Assembly: GCA_030762935.1 (NCBI GenBank)
Contig: CM060886.1
Coordinates: 36,255,509 to 36,319,508, forward strand
DNA length: 64,000 bases
Origin: Hymenopus coronatus
Lineage: Eukaryota; Arthropoda; Insecta; Mantodea; Hymenopodidae
Reading direction: 5' to 3'
A program made the translations under genes and the position numbers. The stretch's first letter is position 1, and each line of letters starts with the position of its first letter. The notes below the pieces were generated by a model, which made no database searches, had not been told where the DNA came from, and saw only the letters and a program-made list of their open reading frames with translations. This document shows positions 38,001 through 50,361 of the stretch, in pieces.

Positions 38001-38194
38001 AATCAGTAGATCCATATCGCAGCTGGTCTCCATTAACAGAAGAAGGTTATGCTGAAAAGTTACGGTTATTACGAGAAGCAGCTTCTATTCCAATGGAACG
38101 ATGGCGTGCTCCTACTGTTTTAGCATGGCTTGAAATTGCTCTGGGGATGCCCCAATATGGACCACGCTGTGCTGAAAATGTGAAAAGTGGAAAA
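38001..38194 (+). CDS. KAZN: Kazrin-like, SAM1 exon (first half)
   Basis: The exon follows TTTTATGGCAG and ends at AAA|GTAAGT. It begins with two bases that complete a Glu codon with the upstream exon and ends in phase 0. It encodes 64 complete codons starting SVDPYRSWSPL, then an Arg/Leu-rich helix, then WRAPTVLAWLEIALGMPQYG and AENVKSGK. The W-x(4)-V-x-x-WLE...GMPQY...CAENVKSGK pattern is the first half of a SAM domain of the liprin/kazrin type. The ATG at 37994 is upstream of the acceptor and is not a start. Its partner is the next exon, which completes SAM1. Confidence 0.9.
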
Positions 38195-39120
38195 GTAAGT
38201 AATTGATTTATAACATTTTAAGAAAGACCAGATAATAAATTAAACAATGAGGTGAGGCAAAAAATAGTTTTTAAATAATATACATCTCTCTATAGTGCTA
38301 ATCTTTAGATCTAGAGGTGAGGTTTAATTCCTTCCCAAGGGAGAAAGAAATATTTCTTTAATTAGAATTATTCCCTATTTTCCGCAGTGTCTGAAAAGGA
38401 CACGAGGAGGGAGAGAGAGAGAAGCTTAGAGTAAAATGGTTATGGTATTCTACAGGTTATATATTTAAGAATCTTCAATCTTTCTTTGACTATTTACTAT
38501 CTGAAAATGTTACACAGAACTTTAGAAAGCAAAAAAAAAAAATAAGGTAATGTTATATCAGTATAACTCTGTGGTATCCATAACTACAAATAGGAGATTG
38601 ACACTAGATGTTGTTAGCTTACAGAAAAGGCAACTAATTCATTTTTGACAAAAATGATAGATACTGCCCATTTCCCACTAAGCCCTTTAATTTAAAACCA
38701 GAGTTATAAGAATTGGAAACTACAAGAAAATAGAACATGCTGATTAGCAAACTACAGTTAAAGCTATACAATCTTAGATGCTAAAGATGTTATAAAGAAG
38801 GGAAGAAAAGAAAAAAGAAAAGTGATATGCAGTTTCATTTATTTAATACTTTTACATAACCTTCTGCAATATGTATTCTAAATTATGTTTTATAATCCTT
38901 CTTGTTTGTATATTTATGAAATTGCATTAGGGTGAGACTGAATAAATATTGCAAAAATTAATTAATAAACAAGTGTTCTTGTACAAATGAGATCTAAATA
39001 GACTTATAAAAATCTGTCAACCTAGGCATATAAAACCAGCTTATATCCCAATAACTTGGTGTTTCATTTGTAAGATGATAATCTCATACATATTTTATTA
39101 CAACTCAAAAAAACAAAAAA

Positions 39121-39966
39121 TCTTTTGTGTTCCATTCACATGACTTTCTGTACTTCTCTGTAACAGAGATTACTCTTCTGTCTACATGAAGCTAATCGAG
39201 ATTTAAGATTAACAGAAATGCTTTCTTTTAAGTAGATGGGAAATAATGGAATTCAATAAGCTAAAACAATAGTCAAATCTTTTAAAAGCTGTTGCCATGT
39301 GGATGAAATCCATTTCTTGGCATTGCCAAGCATTTAGAAATTTCTGAGTAACAAAAGTTTAAGTGTTTAAAACTAATACCAATAACAAGGAATCTCTAAC
39401 AAATGGTCAACTTCACGAAAAAAATATATGTGATAAATTGTGTGTTTCAACAAGATCTACATTTTTGTGCAGTAATTTTTTGTCTATATCTTATAGTATA
39501 CTGGTTATGCAAAATAAAGCAAAATTCATCCAGAATAAAGAGGCTATTCCCAGAAAATTCAAGATATAAATTTTATTTGCTGTCTAAATATCTTTAATAG
39601 ATGATATTTTAATAAAAATTGTTAGAGCCATTTTTATGAAAATCAAAATATTCGAAAAATTTTCCATGAAAAGGGTAGTTGCGGATGTGGGAATTTTCTT
39701 CAAGATTTTCATGTCGCAAAGATATTAAATTTAAATACCAAGTCTGGTATTTTACCGACTTTTCATTTTTGAGTTATTGTGTTCACAGACACACACAGAC
39801 ACACACACACACACACACACATGGACCTTTTTCTAAAAATGCTTATTTTGGATACAGGGGACCCTAAAACGTCTATTTCTGGTGAAATCTCGGTATCAAA
39901 TTTTTGGGTGGAATGCAATACCTTCTCTACACATTATGTACATAGCACCTGTAGAGAAAGTAAAAA
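39121..39966 (+). repeat. Dispersed 0.9-kb repeat, copy D
   Basis: Near-complete copy. A (CA)n run lies at about 39788-39821. The 3' end carries CTCTACACATTATGTACATA...TGTAGAG, almost a perfect palindrome, followed by AAAGTAAAAA. The short open frames across it are Thr/His products of the CA run. Confidence 0.85.
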
Positions 39967-40249
39967 CAAAACTTGAAAATAAATGCTTTTTGTTGTGCAC
40001 ATATGTTGTTGATATTCCTAAGCCCCATGTGTTCTGGCAAGCAAAACAGATAAATAGAAGGAAACAGTGCAATGAAGGTCAGAAAGAAAAAAAGAATGAG
40101 TCATCTCCAGATTCCCATGTGCTGATTGGATGGCTTTGTGTACCTTCATCCCTGCTGTGTTCACAAAACACATGCAGGGACCGTAGAATGGTCTGTGCCT
40201 GTGAGTGCAATGGCCATCTATAAGCTACTGAAAACAGAACATGGAACAG

Positions 40250-40320
40250 CATTATGGTAGCCAAGATGTTAAGAAGGTTCTACTTGTGCACATAAGCGCC
40301 TCAGTTCAAATATCACATTA
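40250..40320 (+). mobile_element. tRNA-derived SINE fragment
   Basis: It contains GGTAGCCAAGATGTTAAGAA (A-box-like), an arm-like GTTCTACTTGTGCACATAAG, and a B-box-like AGTTCAAATATC in tRNA-like spacing. It is weakly conserved. Confidence 0.35.
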
Positions 40321-40708
40321 GTTGTCATTTTTTAGGGTAATTAACTTTATACTGGATGTGTAGCACATAATGTAATTTTAACATTTTAAATTTTAGTTAT
40401 ATTTTTGCATATAAAAACATAATTCTACTAATACGCTCATTTAAATAACAAAGAAAAAAATTAAAATAAATTACTACTTTTAAAATGAATACATCAAGAA
40501 ATAAAGAAATACAAAAAATGGTGTATGAACCCTCAGCACGTACACAGTATGTCATAAGTTCTGTCAGTATTTTTAATGCATATACTACAAAATAAAAACT
40601 ATGCAAATCCATTAATATACATATATTCTGAAAGAACACAAAAAATGCTGCAAACCGAACATACTCTCATTCGAAATGATCGCCATGAGTGGGAACACAG
40701 AACGAATA

Positions 40709-41428
40709 TCAATAGCTGCATGAATCATGTCCAGCTGACGTGATTGATTTTTTTAGCATCTCAATATTGTGGTGCTTCTTTTGACATACTATTACCCTGA
40801 GCTTCAGCCATAGAGAATAATCCAATGGATTGAAGTCTGGACTTCCATTAGGCCAGTTGTAGCAGTGATGAACCATGGGACATTGGTTGCCATCCACTGC
40901 TGCTGTAGTTTTCTCTCCCCATATGTTATTAACAAAGCCTGGGATCAAACCTAGCGTATGTCCTTTAATGTTTCAGTTAGCAAATTCCTTGTGTATCTTT
41001 TATATGCACTAATATGTAAATCATTTTTCCAAAAAATACATAACATTGTTCATGAACAGATGCTCATTTCATGAGATAAAATTTTTATGCGAAGGATTGC
41101 ATCGAACATTGTCCATGCATGAACAGCAATCACAACTTCTTTTGTGTATACACACCTAGGATGCCAGATCTGATGCAATCAACAATTGTATCGGTTTTTT
41201 AAACCATGTTATTGTCCAAAACACAAATTGTTCATTGATGCCAAGAGGTTTCAGCATTGAAAAAATTTCCTTAGCTGGCTTTCCACAACAAAATAATGCC
41301 AATACAACAATTTTCCTATACTCCTCGCACCATCTTGCTCTCTTGCCAGTTACTGGCACACTGTAAGTCTGTTCCTTCTGGAGTAGTAAAGGTGGACGAC
41401 AATATACAACTTTGCCATGTTTCTTCAT
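40709..41428 (-). mobile_element. Mariner/Tc1-type transposase pseudogene
   Basis: Minus-strand fragments in order are: residues after 41428 with a helix-turn-helix-like segment (EYRKIVVLALFCCGKPAKEI), a middle segment with stops (including TKEVVIAVHAWTMFDAILRI), and 40948-40709 with WPNGSPDFNPLDYSLWLKL. The last is the conserved block around the third catalytic Asp of mariner-type DDD transposases (SPDLNPLD-x-x-LW). Stops and frameshifts separate the parts, so it is dead. Length and order fit one roughly 340-residue transposase with deletions. Confidence 0.7.
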
Positions 41429-41529
41429 TCACACTTTCCATACTATAGCAATTTAAATTCTACTGACAGAACTTATGGCAGTACTGTGTATAATGTGAAC
41501 GAGGAGCTACATCAACCCATCTTGAGTTT

Positions 41530-41850
41530 GTGCCCATAATCCATATTATTGAGCATCTGCAAGTCAAATTCAAATGCAGCTCCCTTTTCACCTCACCCCC
41601 CACATTTTCAATAGGATTCAAATCTGGTGAACAGGGAGGCCAGCCTTATCACTCTGATATCCTACCTTTCTGAGAATCAATTTCAAACCTTTCAAAATGT
41701 GTGGACAGGATAATCTCATTCTCACAAAGAGGACCAAAGTATTCTAAAGTGTTACCATGTATTACACACTGTTCAGTATATTTGTCAAAATCCACAACAC
41801 CTAGATCATCCCTTAATATCCAGCCCCAACAAGAAACAGATTAGTGATCA
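41530..41850 (-). mobile_element. Tc1-type transposase pseudogene, C-terminal part
   Basis: One minus-strand frame, with two adjacent stops near 41640, reads SVSCWGWILRDDLGVVDFDK, then, after those stops, GWPPCSPDLNPIENVGG. These are the 'W-G' strand block and the final catalytic Asp/Glu block (SPDLNPIEN) of Tc1 DD34E transposases. The PIEN block differs from the PLDY block of the neighbour at 40.7 kb, so this is a second, different element. Confidence 0.7.
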
Positions 41851-42494
41851 TGTTGAAATTGTGAAGGCACATATTTTGCATCATGTCAGGACTCATTTGA
41901 ATAGTAGACATTCGCTTTTCTTTTATGTATGGAAGAAAATGTCACCTTGTCCAAGACTATATGTTATTCCAGTCACAGTAAGCATTTTCCTTTGCAAATT
42001 CAAGCCAGATTTTGTTGTCTGTCAGATGTTGCTTTTTAGCTGCCATTTGTGCAAGGAATTCTGAGTTGTTTAACATTGCAGAGCTGTTCGAGCTGATCCA
42101 CGGAATTATGAATTTATATACCTTCATTTCAAAAGTAGTTTGAAAACAGTTTCCTCTTTGCTACTCCATTTTGGAGTGGGTGCATCTTCTTTCTGAACCA
42201 GGACAATGGTATTCAATCCCTTCCCTGGATTATCTCTGCATTGTAATTGAAGGGACTCCACCTTATGAGCACATAAGCTGCTCCATTGATTAGTGCAAGG
42301 AGAAACTTCCTTGTGCATATGTCTTTGTGCACACATTCTGCCGTGTCAAACATGATTCACTGAAAGAAAACCTGTTGCTTTTGTGTGCAGGATATTGCAG
42401 TTAGGTAGAATAAACTCTTAAAGAAACATCCTATTAACCATTCTATCATTAACTTTACCAAAAGCCATGTGTAAAATGCAGTATATAAAATAAG

Positions 42495-43431
42495 TCTGAT
42501 GTGTTCCATTCACATGACTTTATCTACATCTCTGCAACAAATTATTGTTAAAAAGCTTATGCTTCTATTTACTTCATTTTAATTGAGAAAAAAATAGCAG
42601 AAATAGTCTTATTACTTGCTTCCTTGTAGGTAGAAGTAAAATAAGTGAGTACCATAAGTTAAAGTGATAGTCAAAAGCTGGTTGCTATGTGACTGAAGTT
42701 CCTTTGTTTGTGTGGACAGGAGTTGACAAATTCCTGTTTGAGAAAAGAGTAAGTTTTTCAAAGCTGAAACTAAAAACAAGGAATATCTCAAAAATGATCA
42801 ACTCCATGCAAATATGACATAAATTGTGTGTTTTAATGTGCTCTACATTTTTTGTGAGGTAAGTTTTTATCGTCTCTTACGGTTTAGCAGTTATTCAAAA
42901 TTCCACAAAATTCATCCACAGTAAATTAGTCTTAGTTGACAAATTCCTGTATGAGAAAATTATGTTTTTCAAAGCTGAAACTAAAAACAAGGAATATCTC
43001 AAAAATGATCAACTCCATGAAAAAAATTTATATGACATAAATTGTGTGTTTTAATGTGCTCTACATTTTTTGTGTGGTAAGTTTTTGCCCATCTCTTAAG
43101 GTTTAGCAGTTATGTAAAATTTTGTAAAATTCATCCAGAATAAAGTGGTCTTCAGAGGCTATTCAAGATATACATATTATTTGTCAGACAAATGTCTTTA
43201 TTATGCAAAATTTTAATCAAAATCATTAGAGCCATTTTTGAGAAAATCAAAATTTTCAAAAAAAGTTTCATATAAAGGGGTGGTTGGGGGTGGGGGGATT
43301 TTCTTGAAAATCTTTGTGTCGTATCCTTGCAAGATAGCAAACTTAAATACCAAGTTTGGTCTTCAACAGTCTTTTCGTTTTTTAACTATGTTGTCCACAC
43401 ACACACACGCATACGCGTATGCCTGCGCATG

Positions 43432-43462
<31 letters not shown>

Positions 43463-43560
43463 ACACAGACCTTTTTCCAGAAATACTTTTCTTGGATTCA
43501 AGGGGACCCAAAACATGCATTTCTGGTGAAATTTTGGTATTAAATTTTTGGGAGCATTAC
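42495..43560 (+). repeat. Dispersed 0.9-kb repeat, copy E (internal duplication)
   Basis: It starts with TCTGATGTGTTCCATTCACA. A segment of about 200 bp (TTGACAAATTCCTG... to the CATCCA block) is present twice, at about 42722-42920 and 42936-43140. A mixed CA/GC microsatellite lies at about 43397-43468. The 3' palindromic end is lost. Confidence 0.85.
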
Positions 43561-44145
43561 TCTGATGATTGTTATTCTTCAGACAATTTAGTGGTTTATT
43601 TGAGGAATAATAATCATCAGATGAATGAGAAAAGAACTTGAAAGGTAGCATATTTAGTAATGCCATGCAATAACTTGCTGCAGTGATAAAACAACAATAT
43701 TGCATGTAGTATAAACAAGGTGCTGTGCTTTAAGGCTTTGGTGCTTAAGATATGACTCATGTTTTTGTCCTTGTCCATACATCTTGAAGAGAACAATTAT
43801 TCCTTACCTTGATTAAAACTGAAATCACTAAGAACTAATACAAATGTTGCTTATTGATTTTAATAGTTTTGAGTTAAGTGCTACATTTCATCCTAAATGG
43901 TGATCAGCATTTTTTCTTCAAATTGGATTATAAGCAGTTACTTTTAGAACTATGCTTAGAGCAACATACTTTGTTTCAATCGCTGTATTTTTTTGATCTT
44001 TTGTTCACTTACTCAACATTTCCCCATCTCCCTACAAACTAGTGTATATTAACATGGTAAAGAAAACAGGCCTATTATGATAACTAATGTCAGAATACTT
44101 TGCTTAATTCACTATATATTTGCTAAAAGGCTAGGCATTTTTCAG

Positions 44146-44334
44146 GTCCTTCTAGAATTGAGTGACATGGAATTGGAAGTGGGTCTAGGTATTACACATC
44201 CAATGCACCGCAAGAAGTTGCGCCTGGCAATTGAAGAACATAGGCATCCAGCTCTGGTGCGATACCCATGCATTGCCCAGCTTGGACATACCTGGGTATC
44301 AAGTGAGTGGCTGCCTGATCTAGGACTAGCTCAG
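44146..44334 (+). CDS. KAZN: Kazrin-like, SAM1 (end) and SAM2 (start) exon
   Basis: The acceptor is TTTTTCAG|GTCCTT in phase 0. The 63 codons read VLLELSDMELEVGLGITHPM and HRKKLRLAIEEHR, which finish SAM1, then a short linker, then GHTWVSSEWLPDLGLAQ, the start of SAM2. The next exon continues with YSENF in phase 0. The donor is CAG|GCAAGC, so the intron starts with GC rather than GT. No GT donor lies at or near the required position, and the reading must stop after Gln for SAM2 to be intact. Confidence 0.9.
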
Positions 44335-44879
44335 GCAAGCTCCTTTTGTTTATTTTCTACCAAACAGTAGCATAACAAGAAAAATATTAAGGTTATGTAT
44401 AGGGATCCATTTTTAAACAACTTTTATAAAATCAAATAATGAATATGAATTAATCCTGAGTTAAAATACTTAAAAAATTGAGTTTATATTCATAAGTTAA
44501 ATTTGTTTTTAAAGTTTATTGAAGCATAAGAAATACATATATTGTACAATGCATATCTTATGCTGCCCGTTAGAATTTGGCCCATGCCACATTTTCAGTC
44601 AGCAGTTCAGTTTAAGTTATACAAAAAAGAAGTTATATCAGTTTAAGTTATACAAAATTACTATAACCACCACTACCACTAAATTCTCATGAACCAAAGT
44701 TCTGCCCTGTTAATAGTCCATTTCCATTTATTTTTTTAATTTTTCTAAATATTGTCCAATGTCTTACAGTTTTTATTTATAATTTTATTTATGTCAGATT
44801 TCCTATTCATTTTTGACCATATACTTCCATTTCTCAGTTTTCTTACAATAAAAAATGGTACGTTGAACATTTTTTCCCC

Positions 44880-45640
44880 CAAATAATGGACATTCACCTT
44901 GTGGGTGACCGTTTCATTGTCCTTTTAGCCTCCATATTCCTGTTCTTAGCCATGCTATTCCCCTCCTTTCTTCCTGGCTAGTCTTATCTAGATCTTTCTT
45001 TTTCCCAGCTATTTTTTTGGTATGTAAAATACAAGTGATCTCTTTTCTAATAGCTGACTAAGCAATTTTTAAATTTCTATATCCTCAAATCTTTTTCTTA
45101 CTTCCTCCCAAAAACTTTTATAATTTGTTTCTCTTTTCCCCCAAATATCACTTAAACCATTATTTTCTAGGTTATTTTTAAATTACTTACCCAACTTGTA
45201 CTATGTAAATTTGTTTCTTGGTATTTCAAACATTGTTTAAGCAAATTACCATCTTCTAAATTTAGGGTCCTATACCAATATTTTAAAGCCCTCTCCATAT
45301 TTAATCCTTTTCTTGCCACTCTCCCCATTTCAATTTGGGCTACTTCATCTGCTGTTGCTCTTGGCAACCCCAAAACATCCTGTGGGCAAAATCTACAACT
45401 TCCCGTCCATTTTCGAGACATCATATTTCAATACCATATAACATCTTAGCCTCAACCACTGAATTATGTACTCTTTCTAACCATTTCACTTCCATCTCTG
45501 GTGTATATAAACAACCTCTCACTGCCATCATTGCTGATTTTCCTTTTGCTAATGCTACTTTCTTTTGTTTCTCCCATTTACCTCCTGCATCTATCATAGG
45601 TTAAGATACAACTATTATTTTATGCATTACTTTTAAGTAG
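44880..45640 (-). mobile_element. LINE relic with Cys-rich C-terminus, copy 1
   Basis: On the minus strand, starting near 45640, the frame reads GGKWEKQKKVALAKGKSAMM and LYTPEMEVKWLERVHNSVVE, the thumb/post-RT region of a non-LTR ORF2. After a shift, 45424-45167 gives VLGLPRATADEVAQIEMGRV, LKYWYRTLNLEDGNLLKQCL and WVSNL. The end has an RTGIWRLKGQ-type block and a decayed CPLC-like zinc motif near 44890. Several frameshifts make it dead. It is related to the copy at 48.6-49.6 kb. Confidence 0.65.
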
Positions 45641-46083
45641 CAAGGGTGGGAGGTTCTGGCTATACCTCTGATACCAAGCCTTTCTTTTTTTAATAAGAAT
45701 TAGGCATTTAGCTAACTGTAGTGCAGTTATGTTTAACATTATTTTAGCCTTGATTGCAGAATTCATAAGGCATCTATGAAAGTATTAACAAAAGCAAGAT
45801 GATAACCTGAGGATGTAAGACCTGTAGTTAAAATGCAAAGCATAAGCACATTATTTCATAATCAAACCATGTAGAATTAACTCAACATTAGTGCCTAATT
45901 CATAATAAATAGAACACTCAATATACAAAAGAATGAATCATAGTAACCTGAATTCACTAAAATGTATTCAAACCACTTACATGAGATATGATTGGAAAAA
46001 AATGGCTTCAGAATAGAATTTGATGCCTTTAGCAATAGATATTCAAAGGGAAAATAATAAAATAAAAACTGAAGAGTTGCACA

Positions 46084-46088
<5 letters not shown>

Positions 46089-46126
<38 letters not shown>
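46089..46126. repeat. (TA)n microsatellite
   Basis: About 19 uninterrupted TA units. Confidence 0.95.
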
Positions 46127-46128
<2 letters not shown>

Positions 46129-47796
46129 CCATCTTTTATTAACAGTTCAATCCTGTTTAGTTCATTTTTGGAAAAAAAGTTTATTAGATATTGTTCATCC
46201 ATACACTTTTAATATTAAACATTAAATTACAAACTGTGAATGTTTTACTTTTAATGGAAAGAACAAATTTACTTTTTTAAATGCTCATATCCTAAAGCAC
46301 CCAATACATCAGTAATCCACTGAAATTATTTTATTTTATTTCCATAAACCATATATCACTTTAATTTTTCAAACTGATGAATTTTGATAAGGATCAGATT
46401 TTTTTGCTTTAACCATGACATTCTGATAACAGTAATTCATTTGATAACCAACCTGACAGGAAGTGGTGAAGCGAAACGATAACTTTAGAAATTAACATCG
46501 ATACAGATGAGTCTGGCAGTCGAAGGTAGTTGAAACTGCAGTGAAAAATATACTACTATGTAAGTAAAAACGAGTGAGGTTTTTTAAGTGGTAAGTTCAC
46601 TGTCTAAAAGCTGTTATGTGTGCTTCAGGAAATATTTTATAGAAATCTTGTACGTTTCCATTAGAAACAATTGATGAGCTGCACTTTCTATGCTTGTATA
46701 CATAACTGTTATAATGTTTGCAGAAATATAGGTATTGAAATTGATTTGTGAAATGAGAATAAGTTAACAAGGTAATGCTAAATGCTTACAACATTGAATT
46801 TGTAATGCAATATAATATTAATATAAATCAAACTTTTAAGTTTCAAGGAATTGGGTTTGGTTTGTGTCCTAGCTTCAGAATTTTCTGAGTTTTGGTAGTC
46901 AACAGAGTCCCATAAGCGGGTGCTCTCAAACCTTGGGAGTACTTTTTGAAAAGCATAGCCAATTGAGGAAGAAAGAAGGTCTAAAAGGGTGAGACAAAGC
47001 AAGTGGGCATTAGTAGTCTAATTAAATGACATAATATTTTGTAAGAGGCCTTGTCTCATCTTGAAGTGGTAAAGTCTTAGGGAAGCATTTTCCCCTCTAT
47101 TTATTAATAATTAATAATATACTTGTTTTCCAAATGTAAATAATATTCTTTGACAACCCTATTATAACCGGATGTATATATTAGGATTCTAGTTATAAGA
47201 CAAATACATTTACAATATTAGTAAATATACCATAGGCTGGATGCTTGCATGCTGTTAACAAAAAATAAGATAATTAAGGTGTATTAAAAACAGATTGTAA
47301 CTTCTTAAATATGAACATAAAAACTTTTAGTATTCTCTATGATAGCATTTTTTTTTAAATATCAAATTTAAATTATTACTGCTCTTACAAAAAACAATAC
47401 AAATCAGAAAAAATGTTCTGAAGAAGGGAAGAGGAATCATAAGGTTATTCACACAGGGTTTTGTCTACTTATTATAATTTTCCAATATGCAAATTTTGGA
47501 AGGCAAGTTGTAACTGCTCAAAAAGTACAGTGTCAGAATTTAAAATTTTTAAGCACTATACACTATGCATAGAAGATTATTTGTGAGTCATAATTACCCA
47601 TATCATCTCCATATACTATATAATAGCAATATAAGAATTACCTTAAATATTAATTTATTGCCCATATAATACATATTTTGAGATATTGAACTTTTAATGT
47701 TTATTGCTTCTGTATGTAAAATGATATCTAGTAAAAACCATTCTTCCCTTAACTCATATTTTTATTCTAAATATGTGTGTATAATTATTTGTGTAG

Positions 47797-47955
47797 TATT
47801 CAGAGAATTTTGCCACCAACATGGTTGATGCAAGGATGTTGGATCATCTAAGCAAGAAAGAACTAGAGAAGTTCCTGGGTGTAACAAGGAAATTTCATCA
47901 AGCATCAATAGTGCATGGCATTCACTTGCTTCGCATGATGAAGTATGACAGGCAG
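47797..47955 (+). CDS. KAZN: Kazrin-like, SAM2 exon
   Basis: The acceptor TTTGTGTAG|TATTCA and donor CAG|GTAAGG frame 53 codons, phase 0 at both ends. The product reads YSENFATNMVDARMLDHLSK, then KELEKFLGVTRKFHQASIVH and GIHLLRMMKYDRQ. The VDARMLDHLSKKEL and KFHQASI-x-HGI-x-LL blocks are the C-terminal helices of SAM2 in kazrin and the liprins. Using the AG six bases downstream (TATTCAG|) would break the frame, so the first AG is preferred. Confidence 0.92.
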
Positions 47956-48599
47956 GTAAGGATATAGATTTTATTTACAGTAGATATATATAATATTTGT
48001 GTTGTGGACATACAAAAACTCATATACTCCAATTATGTCAAACAATTAAGAAATAGAAATGTTGAAGGAAGATGTTTGCTGATGAAGTTCCATTATCAGT
48101 TGATCAACTGGAGCTCATAGCTAAAAGGTGGTCAGCAGATTCATTAAATAATGTGCTGCCATTGTGTCCTGTAATAAGCCTGATGATGTTATCCATTATT
48201 GAAAATTAGGCATAAGCAACAGAGTTGATGTACTATTTAAAGCTTATGCTAGTTTAATAACATATTTCAGAACTTATTATACACAAAACGACCATTTGTT
48301 CAAAATTAAGAGTAGAAGGTACAATTTGCAAAATTCTGATTTTGATGAATTTGTAAACATCAGATAGATTCCTACATTATTTAAGAGTGTTTTAGCAAAA
48401 TTAATTGTCCTTACATAATCTCTCAGAATGTGATTTTTTTTTTAAAAAATTTACGTATTGCATTTTACTTTATTTAATTTCAACATTCATTTACATAAAT
48501 TATTTTGCAGTCCAACAATACAATGTGTAACAAACACCTGCAAGAATTAACTTTTATTTGTTCTGAAGCAATATGAATGTTTCCCCCATTTTGGTAAAA

Positions 48600-49116
48600 T
48601 ATAATTTTACTGAACTGTCAACATACAGAGTTTTCAGACAGGAGAAAAATTATTTCAGGGTCATCTGTTGTTGAGGTCTCAGATGTTGAAGAAACTGAAT
48701 TATTTCATGCATTGTGTATATTTTTGCATCATTAACACACAGTGGGATACTAATATAAGCTTTTTCATATAACCCCTTTAACTTCATTAATTTAATTTTT
48801 AAAACATTATTAATGCATTTCTTATTGATGTATTCTTTTCTGCAAATTTCAGTTCCTTTACATTTAAATATTGTGTGTTCCAGATCTTCATTTCCACTAC
48901 ATATAGGTTATTGGTTTTGTGGGATACCCTTCCTTAGTCCTTTTAGCCTCTCACTCATACAATGCCTTCTTGCTCCTTTTTGTTTGGCATGTGTATGTAT
49001 TTGTCCCTTTTCCATGAGCTTTTCATCAGTATATACAAGATTAAAGATCTCTTTTCAGCTACCTCAATGAATATTTTTGTGTTTCAGTATCCTCAATTTT
49101 GTTCTCGCTGATTTAC

Positions 49117-49167
<51 letters not shown>

Positions 49168-49640
49168 TCATAATAATGACAAAAATTAATAATAATGACA
49201 AAAATAATAATGATGATGATGATGATAATTACTATTTTCAGAATAATTGTTTTCTCTTCACCTCTGTATCTCCCCTAACCATTACTTTCCAAGTTATTTC
49301 TGAGACAATTTACCCATCCATTGTTCTTTAAGCTTTTCTCTTGATGTGCTGAACACTGTTTTAACAAATTTCTTTCTTGTAACTGCCAGATTCTATAACA
49401 AATGTTCAATCTCCTCTCCATTATCTTTCCCTTATTTGCCACTCTGATCAATCGTATTTGTGCTACCTGCCTAAAAGTTATATTTATTTGGTAACCCAAA
49501 CATTTCTCTACAGAGTAGTATCATGTGCACCCTATCTATGACTTTCCATCCTCCTAATTCCCATACTTATAACCTATTCATCTTTTTTGCCTCAATCATA
49601 ATATTATATATTTATATTGGGTACTCTGTATTTGCAATTC
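48600..49640 (-). mobile_element. LINE relic with Cys-rich C-terminus, copy 2
   Basis: Minus-strand segments include QVAQIRLIRVANKGKIMERR, LNICYRIWQLQERNLLKQCS and NNGWVNCLRNN (49499-49275). After an (AAT)n insertion come RLKGLRKGIPQNQ and PICSGNEDLEHTIFKCKG (about 48990-48860). The last is a C-x-x-C...H-x4-C-type zinc motif (first Cys lost) typical of the C-terminus of several jockey-superfamily LINEs. It aligns along its length with the relic at 44.9-45.6 kb, so both come from the same family. Confidence 0.65.
49117..49167. repeat. (AAT)n microsatellite
   Basis: About 17 AAT units, sitting inside LINE copy 2, followed by imperfect AAT/ATG repeats to about 49230. Confidence 0.95.
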
Positions 49641-50068
49641 CTGATAGCTGATAATACCTATCTCTACTAAAAACTTTGGGTATACATCAGTATACTTTTG
49701 TGAACACACTTTTAAATTTTTTATCTGATTTAGAAAATTGCATTTAAATTAGCTTTTCTTACTTATCAAACTATTGAATAAATTGACTGCTCTTGGTCAA
49801 AAGCTTTTTAGTTGGTTTCTCAATTCAGAAATTTTAAGTTCAGTTCCAAGCTGGAGGAACATTTTCACTAAGAGTTTTCTAAAGTGTGAATTAAAATGTG
49901 TAAAGTTCATAAGTTTAAAAATTCAAAAGTAATAGAATACCATTGCTGATGAGCAAATATTTTCAAAGTCAAACCTACTGTTTTATGATCTTAAATACAT
50001 AATTCGCATTTGAATACAGCACACAATTTTCTCAAAGGAGCTAACTATTAAATCTTGTGTCTCTGTAG

Positions 50069-50192
50069 GCTCTTGCTGTGAGAAGGCATCAGTGTGAGAG
50101 CATTGATGCAGATCCCCTCGTATGGACCAATCAGAGATTCATTAGATGGGCACGTAATATTGATCTCGGTGAATATGCAGAAAATCTAAAAG
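50069..50192 (+). CDS. KAZN: Kazrin-like, SAM3 exon (first half)
   Basis: The acceptor is GTCTCTGTAG|GCTCTT (phase 0) and the donor AAAAG|GTAAGA (phase 1). The 41 codons read ALAVRRHQCESIDADPLVWT and NQRFIRWARNIDLGEYAENL, plus Lys and one base. DPLVWTNQRFIRW and DLGEYAENL are the first helices of SAM3. Kazrin is preferred over liprin-alpha because of the WTNQR and following MATALGIP-type residues. The next exon completes the split codon as Asp. Confidence 0.92.
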
Positions 50193-50361
50193 GTAAGATG
50201 AGAAAAGGAATGTAAATAACATTAATTAATATATTTAAACTATCTGAATTGCAGATCATAATTCTTCTATCTGATATTTAATATTTTGCACAAGCTTCTT
50301 TCACTGCTTGCTTCCGAAAGACATACAGTATAGAAAAGCTGCATATTCAATTTTATAAAAA

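Larger units (their letters stand above)
38195..44145 (+). other. KAZN: Kazrin intron, about 6.0 kb
   Basis: Phase 0/0, GT-AG. It contains dispersed repeat copies D (39.1-40.0 kb) and E (42.5-43.6 kb), a SINE-like fragment at 40.25 kb, and two antisense Tc1/mariner relics (40.7-41.85 kb). The remainder is AT-rich without recognisable content. Confidence 0.75.
44335..47796 (+). other. KAZN: Kazrin intron with GC-AG ends, about 3.5 kb
   Basis: It starts GCAAGC and ends TTATTTGTGTAG. It contains an antisense LINE relic (44.88-45.64 kb) and a (TA)n run (46.09-46.13 kb). I see nothing else in it apart from a weak hammerhead-like remnant near 46.45 kb that I do not trust. Confidence 0.8.
47956..50068 (+). 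other. KAZN: Kazrin intron, about 2.1 kb
   Basis: GT-AG, phase 0. Most of it is an antisense LINE relic (about 48.6-49.64 kb) interrupted by an (AAT)n run. Confidence 0.8.

Noticed and set aside
46450..46520. Hammerhead-like CTGACAGG...GCGAAACGAT
   Set aside because: The first core is not CTGANGA, and no foldback arms or target duplications are seen.
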